Source: an uncultured Acetatifactor sp. (GTDB lineage Bacteria > Bacillota > Clostridia > Lachnospirales > Lachnospiraceae). Taken from it: DNA of 64,000 nt. Under the pieces are notes generated by a model. That model worked only from the letters and a program-made list of their open reading frames with translations. It was not told where the DNA came from and ran no database searches. This document shows, piece after piece, positions 1-7,868 of this stretch. A program made the position numbers and the translations under genes. The stretch lies in assembly GCA_910587555.1 (NCBI GenBank), contig CAJULV010000007.1, forward strand, positions 36,346 to 100,345. Direction: 5' to 3'. Every line of letters begins with the position of its first letter. The first letter of the stretch is position 1.

Positions 1-745
1 GCCGCCTTACCGCCACATTCACCGGAACCTTGATTTCAATGCGCTGTTCCTGCGGATACAGGCTGACGTAAATCTGACTGGCATATTGGTTGTTGTCTGT
101 CAGAGGCACGAAGACCCGTTTTCTTTTTTCTTTAATGGAAATATAGATTCCATGGTCTCCATAGCGGTATGCCCTTTCGGAAACGGAAAAGCCGTCCTTT
201 ACATCCGTATGGATTTTCCCCTGCCTGAGGTGATATTTCCTCACCTGCCTGCACAGATAGCGGTGCAGTTTTTCCGAGTCCACCTGCCCGGCCAGTGCAT
301 CATGCTGCTTTTGAATCCCTTTGGGCAGCTCCATGGGCTTCCGGTTCAAAACTGCCTGGAAAGCATTATTTACCTTCAGCAGAAACCGGAGGTAATGCTT
401 CTCTTCATTTGTGAGATTCCCGTTGGCTGCAATCAGCTCCAGGACCTTTGTCTTCGTTCTTGTCCACTGGCACTTAATATCACCCAGCGCGTCGAAGACA
501 GCCAGGTAAAAGTACACTGACGGCATCTCCATCTGGCTGCGAAGCCCGCCTGCAGTCATCTCGTTCTGGACGGTATAGCCGGGATAAAGTTTCGGGAGGC
601 TGCCGATGCCGCTGTAACGCGCGTATACGTAATTCTTCACTTTACCGTAGTCCGCTGCGATTTCCAGAAGCTTCGCCATATCCTCTGCGGAAACCGGCTT
701 ACTGCTGTACTGCCGGACGGTCTTGCATATGGTGTCTGGCGGCAT
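1..745 (-). CDS. TnpB-like (IS200/IS605 OrfB) protein, N-terminal part, cut by window edge
   Basis: An open frame of 248 codons begins at the ATG at 745 and runs off the left edge without a stop, so only the N-terminal part is visible. The translation starts MPPDTICKTVRQYSSKPVS and contains KVKNYVYARYSGIGSL, QWTRTKTKV, LRFLLKVNNAFQAVL and FVPLTDNNQYASQIYV. This pattern resembles the N-terminal recognition part of TnpB/OrfB-type RNA-guided nucleases carried by IS200/IS605 elements; the RuvC-like catalytic half would lie outside the window. The assignment rests on pattern memory, not a search. No TnpA partner is visible to the right. Any guide RNA would be expected beyond the missing 3' end. 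Confidence 0.55.
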   Translation of the reverse strand, partial: MPPDTICKTVRQYSSKPVSAEDMAKLLEIAADYGKVKNYVYARYSGIGSLPKLYPGYTVQNEMTAGGLRSQMEMPSVYFYLAVFDALGDIKCQWTRTKTKVLELIAANGNLTNEEKHYLRFLLKVNNAFQAVLNRKPMELPKGIQKQHDALAGQVDSEKLHRYLCRQVRKYHLRQGKIHTDVKDGFSVSERAYRYGDHGIYISIKEKRKRVFVPLTDNNQYASQIYVSLYPQEQRIEIKVPVNVAVRR

Positions 746-870
746 TTTGCTATTCCCTTCCCCTGACAGGATGTGTAACCTTTTTCACCCGGATCATATC
801 ATTTCGGGAAAAACGAATGCCCTGTCGGCACACGGCAAACCCAGCTGCCCTGCTTCCGGTCTAAATTCCC

Positions 871-1022
871 AAAACCTATACATTTTGAGACACTTTTAGA
901 TGCCGAAAAATTTATTTGATATAAACAAAAAATGGGGGTTAAGTTTATTGACATTTTGTCGATAATATTATAGAATGTGAGAACTTCACCACTGATTCAA
1001 AAAGTATAGTTTTTGAGACACA
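871..1022. repeat. Pair of ~22-bp imperfect direct repeats upstream of the TnpB-like gene
   Basis: The stretches at 871-892 and 1000-1022 share the core ATA(C/G)(A/T)TTTTGAGACAC, about 130 bp apart. They lie beyond the 5' end of the TnpB-like gene and could mark one end of its element or a duplicated regulatory site. No terminal hairpin typical of IS605 could be assigned with certainty. Confidence 0.4.
948..976 (+). promoter_or_regulatory. Sigma-A-type promoter pointing right, no ORF behind it
   Basis: TTGACA at 948-953, a 17-nt spacer and TAGAAT at 971-976 form a near-consensus promoter. The expected start is near 983. Downstream on this strand there is no convincing gene: only weak reading frames through the 18-bp repeat array, then the 3' end of araD in antisense. 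The 746-1366 interval otherwise holds only the repeats listed here. Confidence 0.5.
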
Positions 1023-1224
1023 TCATATCTTCGTATCTTGGACACCCCAAGGCAAAACCCCGGCGCAATACAAAACCTTATGTAAAATTCCTCCTGCATG
1101 CGCAAAGCGCCTGCTTTTATCAAAACCGGAAAGCTGCAGGTGAACTTCCACGGAAGCCGTTTTACAGCATGGAACCGCCGGGAAACGGATTTGTTCCGTC
1201 TCCCGACAGCCCCTGTCCTTCTCT

Positions 1225-1374
1225 GCCTACCGGAAACTTTTTACTTCCCGGGAAATTCCTACTTCCAGGGACATTTTTATCTCCTGGGAAATTCCTACTT
1301 CCAGGGAATTTGTTATCTCCAGGGTAATTTTTATCTCCCGGGGAATTTTTATCTCCAGGGAAATTTTTATCTCC
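1225..1374. repeat. 18-bp tandem repeat array (about 8 units)
   Basis: Units of exactly 18 bp, such as ACTTCCCGGGAAATTCCT and ATCTCCAGGGAAATTTTT, run head to tail from 1225 to about 1374. Several contain the short palindrome TTCCCGGGAA. Because 18 is a multiple of three, plus-strand frames through the array stay open and give artefactual repetitive peptides. The last unit supplies the stop codon and final residues of araD on the opposite strand. Confidence 0.9.
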
Positions 1375-2074
1375 CTACTCCCTGCCCATAGTAGGCATTG
1401 GCGCCATGCTTTCTATAGTAGTGCTTGTCCATCAGCTCCTGGGGCGCCGGCTGCACATGATGGTTGATGGATTCCGTGCGGTAAGCCATCTTCGCCACCT
1501 CCTCCAGGACCACTGCGTTGTGTACCGCTTCCCCGGCATCCTTCCCCCAGGTAAACGGGCCGTGGTTTTTGCACAGAACTGCCGGAACGGAAACCGGGTC
1601 CTTGCACATCCTCAGGAATTCGCTGACAATCAGCTTGCCGATATTTTCCTCATAGGCGTCCGCAATTTCCTCCGCCGTAAGGCATCTGAGGCAGGGTACT
1701 TCGCCGTAAATATAATCCGCATGGGTGGTGCCGTAGCAGGGAATGCTCCTGCCCGCCTGTGCCCAGCTGGCCGCATAGGGCGAATGCGTGTGTACGATGC
1801 CGCCTATCTCGGGAAACGCCTTGTAAAGCTCCGCATGGGTCGCGGTGTCGGAGGAAGGGTTGTAACGTCCTTCCACTTTGTTTCCGTTTAAGTCCACTAC
1901 AACCATGTCTTCAGGAGTCAGTTCCCCGTACGCCACCCCGCTGGGTTTGATGACAAAGTATCCGTTCTCTCTGTCGACGGCGCTGACATTGCCCCAGGTG
2001 AACGTTACCAGGCCGTACCTGGGCAGATCCAGATTTGCTTCATATACTGCTTTTTTTAATTCTTCCAACATCAT
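1367..2074 (-). CDS. araD: L-ribulose-5-phosphate 4-epimerase
   Basis: Class II aldolase-fold enzyme converting L-ribulose 5-phosphate to D-xylulose 5-phosphate in cytosolic arabinose use. Visible motifs are GNVSA near the N-terminus, KPSG in the phosphate site, SSDTATHAELY, the metal-binding HTHS, THADYIYGEVPC and NHGPFTWG. The start at 2074 (MMLEELKK, 235 aa) follows AAGGGGGT by 7 nt and matches the usual family length of about 231; a longer frame lacks a ribosome site. Family members commonly end AYYGQ; here four extra residues (GVGR) are read from the adjoining 18-bp repeat, so the native stop was probably overwritten. It sits 57 bp after a carbohydrate kinase gene and is likely co-transcribed with it. 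Confidence 0.93.
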   Translation of the reverse strand: MMLEELKKAVYEANLDLPRYGLVTFTWGNVSAVDRENGYFVIKPSGVAYGELTPEDMVVVDLNGNKVEGRYNPSSDTATHAELYKAFPEIGGIVHTHSPYAASWAQAGRSIPCYGTTHADYIYGEVPCLRCLTAEEIADAYEENIGKLIVSEFLRMCKDPVSVPAVLCKNHGPFTWGKDAGEAVHNAVVLEEVAKMAYRTESINHHVQPAPQELMDKHYYRKHGANAYYGQGVGR

Positions 2075-2131
2075 TTTAATACCCCCTTGTGTGCTTAGGC
2101 GCACATACCAGTTAAGATTAGAAATCGGGGC

Positions 2132-3733
2132 TTACACAAGCCCTTCCACCGCAGCCTTCTCCGCCGGCAGCGTACTCTTATATTTCGCGATAAACCTGTC
2201 GAACCCGGCTGTGTCCTCCGGCTTCGGTTCGATGGTGGTGCCGGTCTGCCCGGCAAAGATACGGTTACTCAGATAGTCCGGCAGGCTCTCGCCCTCCTCT
2301 TTTTCCACCAGATAGGCCGCCAGCACCGCCATCCCCCATGCGCCGCCCTCACTGGCGGTATCCATCACCGTCACAGGCGCGTTCATGGCCGCCGCCATCA
2401 GCTGCTGTCCCACCACCGGCGTCTTGAACAGCCCGCCGTGTCCCGTGAGAGAATCCACCTTTACCTTTTCTTCCTTCAGCAGAATGTCGTTTCCGATTTT
2501 CAGCGCAGCCATGGAACTGTACAGATGGCTCCTCATAAAGTTTGCCAGGGTAAAATTCGCGTCGGGCGTACGGACAAACATGGGCCTGCCGCCCCCGTTC
2601 AGCCCCGTGACAGGCTCTCCGGCGAAATAATTATACGCCATCAGCCCGCCGCAGTCGGCATCCGCGGTCAGCGCTTCCCTGTAAAGCATGCCGTAAAGCT
2701 CGTTTTTATCCGTTTTCACCCCCAATTTGCCCGCAAACTCCTCAAACAGGTTCACCCAGGCGTTCAGGTCCGACGTACAGTTGTTGCAGTGAACCATAGC
2801 CACCGGGCTGCCGTCAGGCGTGGTAACCATGTCAATTTCCTCATGTACCTTTGAAAGCGCTTTTTCCGTCACCACCATGGAGAAAATGGAAGTTCCCGCG
2901 GAAATGTTTCCCGTGCGCACCCTCACGCTGTTGGTAGCCGTCATGCCGGTTCCCGCATCGCCCTCCGGAGGGCACATGGGCACGCCCGGCTGCAGATTCC
3001 CGTCGGGATCAAGGATTCTCGCTCCCTCCGCGCTTAAATATCCCGCCTTCTCTCCCGCGGGCAGTACTTTGGGCAGGATATCCTTCAGTTCCCATCCAAG
3101 ACGCCTGTGGGCCGTCAGCGCATCGAACTTTGCCGTCATTTCCGCATCGAAATCACAGGTCTCGGAATCCACGGGGAACATGCCGGAAGCCTCTCCGACG
3201 CCCAGCACGCGCTCTCCGGAAAGCTGCCAGTGGATATAGCCCGCCAGTGTAGTGAGATAGGAAATGTCCTTCACATGCTCCTCACCGTTTAAAATAGCCT
3301 GATACAGATGCGCAATGCTCCATCTCTGCGGAATGTTGAAGCAAAACAGCGGCGTCAGCCTTCTGCAGGCCTCTTCCGTCATGGTATTGCGCCAGGTGCG
3401 GAAAGGCACCAGCAGCTCCCCCTCCGCATTAAAGGGCATATATCCGTGCATCATCCCGGAAAAGCCCATCGCTTCCAGCCTGGTCAGCGTCACGCCGTAC
3501 CGGTTCCGCACATCCTCCGTCAGGCTTTTATAGCAGCCCTGAAGGCCTTTCCAAATCTCCTCCAGGCTGTAAGTCCACACATTGTCCACCAGGCTGTTCT
3601 CCCAGTCCCAGGTCCCCTGTGCCACAGCCCTGTGGGTCCCGTCCACCAGTACGGCCTTGATACGCGTGGAACCGAACTCCAGCCCCAGAATCGTCTTTCC
3701 GTCCTGAATCGCTCTTTTGATTGCCTCGCTCAT
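2132..3733 (-). CDS. FGGY-family carbohydrate kinase, probable L-ribulokinase
   Basis: A 533-aa cytosolic sugar kinase. The N-terminal ATP/sugar-binding lobe begins LGLEFGSTRIKAVLVD and continues with GFSGMMHGYMPF and FRTWRNTMTEEA; the second lobe contains GDAGTGMTATNSV, GNISAGTSIFS, LTGHGGLFKTP and TASEGGAWGMAVLAAYL. Pairing with araD makes L-ribulose (or a related pentulose) the likely substrate, but the sequence is divergent from enterobacterial AraB, so no symbol is given. The ATG at 3733 follows AGAGAGG. A strong minus-strand promoter lies 68 bp upstream. No arabinose isomerase or arabinose transporter is visible in the window. Confidence 0.82.
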   Translation of the reverse strand: MSEAIKRAIQDGKTILGLEFGSTRIKAVLVDGTHRAVAQGTWDWENSLVDNVWTYSLEEIWKGLQGCYKSLTEDVRNRYGVTLTRLEAMGFSGMMHGYMPFNAEGELLVPFRTWRNTMTEEACRRLTPLFCFNIPQRWSIAHLYQAILNGEEHVKDISYLTTLAGYIHWQLSGERVLGVGEASGMFPVDSETCDFDAEMTAKFDALTAHRRLGWELKDILPKVLPAGEKAGYLSAEGARILDPDGNLQPGVPMCPPEGDAGTGMTATNSVRVRTGNISAGTSIFSMVVTEKALSKVHEEIDMVTTPDGSPVAMVHCNNCTSDLNAWVNLFEEFAGKLGVKTDKNELYGMLYREALTADADCGGLMAYNYFAGEPVTGLNGGGRPMFVRTPDANFTLANFMRSHLYSSMAALKIGNDILLKEEKVKVDSLTGHGGLFKTPVVGQQLMAAAMNAPVTVMDTASEGGAWGMAVLAAYLVEKEEGESLPDYLSNRIFAGQTGTTIEPKPEDTAGFDRFIAKYKSTLPAEKAAVEGLV

Positions 3734-3800
3734 GCATTACCTCTCTTCCCGCCCGGAACGTTATTTATTCCGACGACTAGGTGTTCTTTACCTTATTTTA

Positions 3801-3829
3801 AGTATAGGAAAAATATGCGTTCAAGTCAA
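3801..3829 (-). promoter_or_regulatory. Promoter of the kinase-araD operon
   Basis: On the minus strand TTGACT (3829-3824), a 17-nt spacer and TATACT (3806-3801) form a near-consensus housekeeping promoter about 70 bp before the kinase start. A hairpin-capable GCATGG...CCATGC lies just upstream (about 3840-3859), between this promoter and the divergent DUF885 gene; it could be an operator. Confidence 0.65.
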
Positions 3830-3897
3830 GAAAAAGAAATGCATGGCCGCTCCCCATGCTTCATATAGTATAACAATATTAACCTTCAGGTGATCTC

Positions 3898-5745
3898 TTG
3901 AAAAAGCACTCCCCCATTTCATTCCGGCAAATGCTCTTCGGCATTGTTTTCCTGGCGGCCTTTTCCTGCATGGTCATTTTCCTTTTCTCTTTTCGGCGGG
4001 ACCAGAAGCAGTTCGACAGTATTACGGCCAGGCTGTTCGCCGACGAGATGAAATCCAACACTCTGAGCATGCACTACACACTGGCCAATCCCGGCAATTT
4101 CGGCCTCGGCGACTATGAACCCGTGCTGGCCTGTTATGATGCCGAACGCGCCCTGCGCGGACAGGCGGAATCCGAGAATACCCTGGCGGCCCTTAAGGCC
4201 CTGCGCCCGGAAAAGCTTTCCGAGCCGGACGCCTATCTGCTGCGCCTTCTGGTCAGAACCCTGGAAAATTCGCTGGCACTGAGCCGTTTTACCTACTACG
4301 ACGAACCGCTCTCTCCCGCTTCCGGCACCCAGTCCAACCTCCCCATCCTCCTGGCCGAGTATCCCTTCCGCTGCCGCCGGGATGTGGACGATTACCTGGC
4401 CCTGCTGGACCAGGTCGACGATTACTTCGACTCCGTCCTCATCTACGAGCAGGAGAAAGCCGCGGCAGGACTCATCATGCCCGGCGCCTTCCTGAAAGAG
4501 GTGCGCGAGCAATGTGACACAATCGTCACAAAAGAAGCCCTGGAGAACGGCTCGCATTTTCTTCAGACCACCTTCCGGGAACGCCTTGCCCCGCTGGTGG
4601 ACGGGAAAGTCATCACCGCCGGGGAAGCCGCCGCCTACGAGGACCAAAACGAAAGGCTGCTGAAGACAGTACTCCTTCCCGCCTACACGGCCCTGGGAGA
4701 CGGGCTTATCCTTCTGGAGGACGATTCCGTACTGCCTGCCGGCCTGGCGGCGCTGCCGGAAGGGCAGATGTATTACGAACAGCTCCTTATCTCCGAAACC
4801 GGCTCCTACCGCCCGGCAGCGGAAATCCGTGATATGCTGACAATGCAGTTTTCAAGAGAATATGGTGAAATCAAAAAACTGGCGGAAGAATATCCTGAAA
4901 TCGTGGAATGGATTGCGAAAAACGACTGGGAAGCGTTTCCTTACAGAGATGCCTCGCAGATGCTGTATGATCTGCGAAACCGGATGAAAGAGGACTTTCC
5001 GGACCTGCCGGGGAATCCCGCTTCCATTGCCGTCAAGGCAGTGTCCGGCAGCCTGGAGCCATACTGCGCGCCGGCTTTTTACCTGACCGTGCCCCTGGAC
5101 GCCACGGACTCCAACAGTATCTACATCAACCGCAGCAAGACCCCAGACGGGCTGGAACTATACACCACGCTTGCCCACGAAGGCTATCCTGGGCATCTGT
5201 ACCAGACCGTCTATCACAACCGCTCCGCCCTTGCCGCGGGAGAGCGCCCCGCCCGGGAACTGCTCTGGTACGGCGGTTACCAGGAGGGCTGGGCCGTGTA
5301 TGTGGAATTTCGCGCCTATGATTACGCGGCGGAACTTTTAACGGAAAACGGACAGGAAGCGGCAGCGCTCACCGCCCGGCTGGAAGCACACAACCGAAGC
5401 CTGCAGCTGTGCCTTTACTCCCTGATGGATATCATGATTCATTACGAAAACGCATCCCTGCAGCAGATTGCGGATTTGCTGCAGCAGTTCGGCGTGCAGG
5501 ATGCTGATACCGCAAAGTCCGTCTACAATTACATCGTCCAGTCCCCCTGCAATTACCCGAAGTATTACCTGGGCTATCTGGAAATCCTTTCCCTCCGTGA
5601 AGAAGCCCGGAAGCTCTGGGGCGCGGACTATACGGATTACCGTTTCCACCTTTTCTTCCTGGACAGCGGCCCGTCGGATTTCCTCTCTCTGCGGGAGCGG
5701 CTGAACGCTTACGATATCACGGCGGCGGAAGATGGCAAACCGTAA
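3898..5745 (+). CDS. DUF885-family membrane-anchored metallopeptidase-like protein
   Basis: A 615-aa protein with one N-terminal membrane segment (about residues 12-30) and a large outer domain. The motif HEGYPGH at residues 427-433, within LAHEGYPGHLYQTVYHN, is the zinc-peptidase-like signature of the DUF885 family; a supporting EGWAVYVEF follows about 40 residues later. Translation starts at TTG, 5 nt after AGGTGAT; no ATG fits. It is the only plus-strand gene in this part and is divergent from the kinase-araD operon. Substrate is unknown; family placement suggests peptide hydrolysis outside the cell. Confidence 0.8.
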   Translation: MKKHSPISFRQMLFGIVFLAAFSCMVIFLFSFRRDQKQFDSITARLFADEMKSNTLSMHYTLANPGNFGLGDYEPVLACYDAERALRGQAESENTLAALKALRPEKLSEPDAYLLRLLVRTLENSLALSRFTYYDEPLSPASGTQSNLPILLAEYPFRCRRDVDDYLALLDQVDDYFDSVLIYEQEKAAAGLIMPGAFLKEVREQCDTIVTKEALENGSHFLQTTFRERLAPLVDGKVITAGEAAAYEDQNERLLKTVLLPAYTALGDGLILLEDDSVLPAGLAALPEGQMYYEQLLISETGSYRPAAEIRDMLTMQFSREYGEIKKLAEEYPEIVEWIAKNDWEAFPYRDASQMLYDLRNRMKEDFPDLPGNPASIAVKAVSGSLEPYCAPAFYLTVPLDATDSNSIYINRSKTPDGLELYTTLAHEGYPGHLYQTVYHNRSALAAGERPARELLWYGGYQEGWAVYVEFRAYDYAAELLTENGQEAAALTARLEAHNRSLQLCLYSLMDIMIHYENASLQQIADLLQQFGVQDADTAKSVYNYIVQSPCNYPKYYLGYLEILSLREEARKLWGADYTDYRFHLFFLDSGPSDFLSLRERLNAYDITAAEDGKP

Positions 5746-5769
5746 ATTATTGCTCGTAATTACAGTTTT

Positions 5770-6228
5770 TCACATTCCGCTGTCCTCTACCATGTCCTCC
5801 AGGTATTCCCTGTCCCACAGAAGAATCTTCAGCTTTCGGGCAGCCTCTATGGCGGGCTGGGTAAAATACTGGTTGGTGAGTACCGCACCCACCATCCTGT
5901 CATAATAATCCCTGCCCGCGTAAGCCTCCTGTACGGCCTTCACCCCCACCGGCACATTGTAGCACTTGCACTGGACGGCATAGGTGACGCCGTCCTTCTC
6001 GGCCAGGATGTCCACGCCGTAATCGCCGCTGCCCCTGGTGACCTGTACTTCCTGAAAGCCGCATTTCTTCAGCAGCTCCCCGCAGTAATGCTCGAATTCA
6101 TGCCCTTCCATCAGGTCATATTCTTCGGGCCTGCCCCGCCTTGCCCGCTGCCGCAGATAAAGCACCGCGCTGAACAGCATGGCTGCAACCGCCAGGCTTA
6201 CAATGATAATCATCTGATTCGTATCCAT
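5770..6228 (-). CDS. Membrane-anchored Mrr-like restriction endonuclease-fold protein
   Basis: 152 aa: one N-terminal membrane helix (about 5-27), then a compact Mrr_cat-type nuclease domain. Catalytic-type residues are visible in GSGDYGVDIL followed by YAVQCKCY, the D...QxK arrangement of the PD-(D/E)XK fold. Small membrane-tethered proteins of this kind are widespread in Firmicutes; a role in degrading modified or incoming DNA is inferred, not shown. It converges with the DUF885 gene 25 bp away and is followed on its strand by tatD after 59 bp. Confidence 0.8.
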   Translation of the reverse strand: MDTNQMIIIVSLAVAAMLFSAVLYLRQRARRGRPEEYDLMEGHEFEHYCGELLKKCGFQEVQVTRGSGDYGVDILAEKDGVTYAVQCKCYNVPVGVKAVQEAYAGRDYYDRMVGAVLTNQYFTQPAIEAARKLKILLWDREYLEDMVEDSGM

Positions 6229-6287
6229 ATTGCTTTTTATCCCTCATTCGGCCTTTTATCTGTCGATATGCCCTATTTTGCCCTAAC

Positions 6288-7118
6288 CTATATTTTTTCC
6301 CGCTCCTTCATGCCATACAGCCTCATCCCGTTCTCCCATGCCGCCCTGCGCACCTCTTCCTCGGAAATCCCCTTCACCTGCGCCAGGACCTCCGCCACCA
6401 GGGGCAGGTAAAGGGAACTGTTGCGCTTTCCCCTGTAAGGCGCCGGCGCCAGGTAAGGGCAGTCCGTCTCCAGGACAATCCTGTCCATCGGGATATAGGC
6501 CGCCGCTTCCTTCAGCTTTCTGGCGTTCTGGAAGGTCAGCACACCGCCGATTCCGATATAGAACCCCATGTCCAGAAAAATCCCGGCAGTCTCCTTTGTA
6601 TAGGAAAAGCAATGGACAACGCCGCCGATTTCCCCCGCCTTTTCCCCCGCCATAATGTCAATGGTGTCCCTGGCAGCGTCCCGGGAGTGAATTATCACCG
6701 GCAGGCCGCGCTCTCCGGCAAACCGCAGCTGGCGGACAAACCACTTCTTCTGAATCTCCCGGTGGGTCTTGTCCCAGTAATAGTCAAGTCCGATTTCCCC
6801 CACCGCCACGCATTTTTCATGGTTCCACATGGCCTTCAGCTGCTCCAGGGCATCGGGAGACTCCGCGGACTGCCCTCCTGGCGCGTCAGGGGATTCCCCC
6901 TCCAGCTCCGCCGTCTCGCTGGGATGGATACCTACCGCGGCGTATATATAATCATATCTATCCGCCAGGGAAACGGTACGCTTACAGGACGCCAGGCTGG
7001 CGCCCACATTCACCACCCTTGCTATTCCCTTCCCCGGCAGGGCTTCCAGAAGCGTCTCCCTGTCTTCGTCGAAAGCCTTGTCGTCATAATGTGCATGTGT
7101 ATCAAAAAATGCAGTCAT
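6288..7118 (-). CDS. tatD: TatD-family metal-dependent hydrolase
   Basis: A 276-aa TIM-barrel metallohydrolase of the TatD DNase family. Diagnostic elements are FDTHAHYDDKAF at the N-terminus, GEIGLDYYWD, HSRDA, VVHCFSYTKE and LETDCPYLAP at the C-terminal end, all metal-ligand regions. Length is slightly above the usual 255-265 because of an insertion near residues 75-90. The chosen ATG is 10 nt after GGAGG; the nearer ATG is out of frame. In Firmicutes tatD often sits near rRNA-processing genes; that context is absent here. Confidence 0.92.
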   Translation of the reverse strand: MTAFFDTHAHYDDKAFDEDRETLLEALPGKGIARVVNVGASLASCKRTVSLADRYDYIYAAVGIHPSETAELEGESPDAPGGQSAESPDALEQLKAMWNHEKCVAVGEIGLDYYWDKTHREIQKKWFVRQLRFAGERGLPVIIHSRDAARDTIDIMAGEKAGEIGGVVHCFSYTKETAGIFLDMGFYIGIGGVLTFQNARKLKEAAAYIPMDRIVLETDCPYLAPAPYRGKRNSSLYLPLVAEVLAQVKGISEEEVRRAAWENGMRLYGMKEREKI

Positions 7119-7212
7119 TTTTCATTTTCCTCCGGATTTCGGAATGGATGCCCCGGTAAGCCCTGTCCGCCCCAATCCCGCATCGGCCGCGGCTCCCGGG
7201 GACGGCATCCGT

Positions 7213-7848
7213 TCACGGCCTTACATTGACAGGTGTTTCATAATATATTCTGCTCATTTCCAGAATTTCAAAGCATCCATTCTGCAGAGACAGGACGGAA
7301 ACCGCACAGTTGGGCAGCCCCACCTTCCAGAAATCCTCCAGAGGCGCGGAAGATATGGCCCGCAGAAGGCACCGGTTAAAGGCGCCGTGAGCCGTCACCA
7401 GCACCGTATCGCAGCTTCCTTCCAGGGGCATGATTTTCTCCCGGAGAAATGCCCCGGCACGCGCCCCAACCTCATCGAAGGATTCCGCCCCCTCAGCGGG
7501 TACATAACATTCCGGCCTGCACAGGAAATTATGCAGCGGGTGGGAAGGCTCCTTTTTGGGCGGGTCGAAAGCACTGCCTTCATATGCGCCGAAGTTCATC
7601 TCTATCAGCCTGCTGTCCGTTTCCAGCGGAATGTCCCGTCCTCCCGACAGGATCCGGGCAGTTTCCAATGCCCTGGACAGGGGGGAGCTGAACGCCCTGT
7701 CGAAGACGGTCCCCTCCTGCTCCAGCGCCCTGGCCGTTTTCTCTGCCAACTCTATGCCGAACGCATTCAGGGGCACATCGCTTTGCCCCTGCAGCCTGCG
7801 CTGCTTATTCCAGTCCGTTTCCCCGTGCCTGAAAAGATATATTTTCAT
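7213..7848 (-). CDS. Histidine phosphatase superfamily protein (phosphoglycerate-mutase-like)
   Basis: A 211-aa cytosolic phosphatase with the catalytic RHGE motif at the N-terminus (FRHGETDWNKQRRLQG), SSPLSRALETA and a late catalytic His in VTAHGAFNRCLL. This is the branch that includes GpmB/CobC-type phosphatases rather than glycolytic mutase; the substrate cannot be read. The start is 7 nt after GGGAGG. It lies between tatD and a large membrane-protein gene on the same strand. Confidence 0.85.
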   Translation of the reverse strand: MKIYLFRHGETDWNKQRRLQGQSDVPLNAFGIELAEKTARALEQEGTVFDRAFSSPLSRALETARILSGGRDIPLETDSRLIEMNFGAYEGSAFDPPKKEPSHPLHNFLCRPECYVPAEGAESFDEVGARAGAFLREKIMPLEGSCDTVLVTAHGAFNRCLLRAISSAPLEDFWKVGLPNCAVSVLSLQNGCFEILEMSRIYYETPVNVRP

Positions 7849-7868
7849 GTTTGCCGCCTCCCGACATA

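Noticed and set aside
1225..1374. 18-bp array as a CRISPR or repeat protein
   Set aside because: Units are contiguous without unique spacers; peptides read from it are frame-preserving artefacts without start sites.
2848..2865. cre-like GAAAGCGCTTT inside the kinase gene
   Set aside because: Lies deep in the coding region and only half the palindrome fits.
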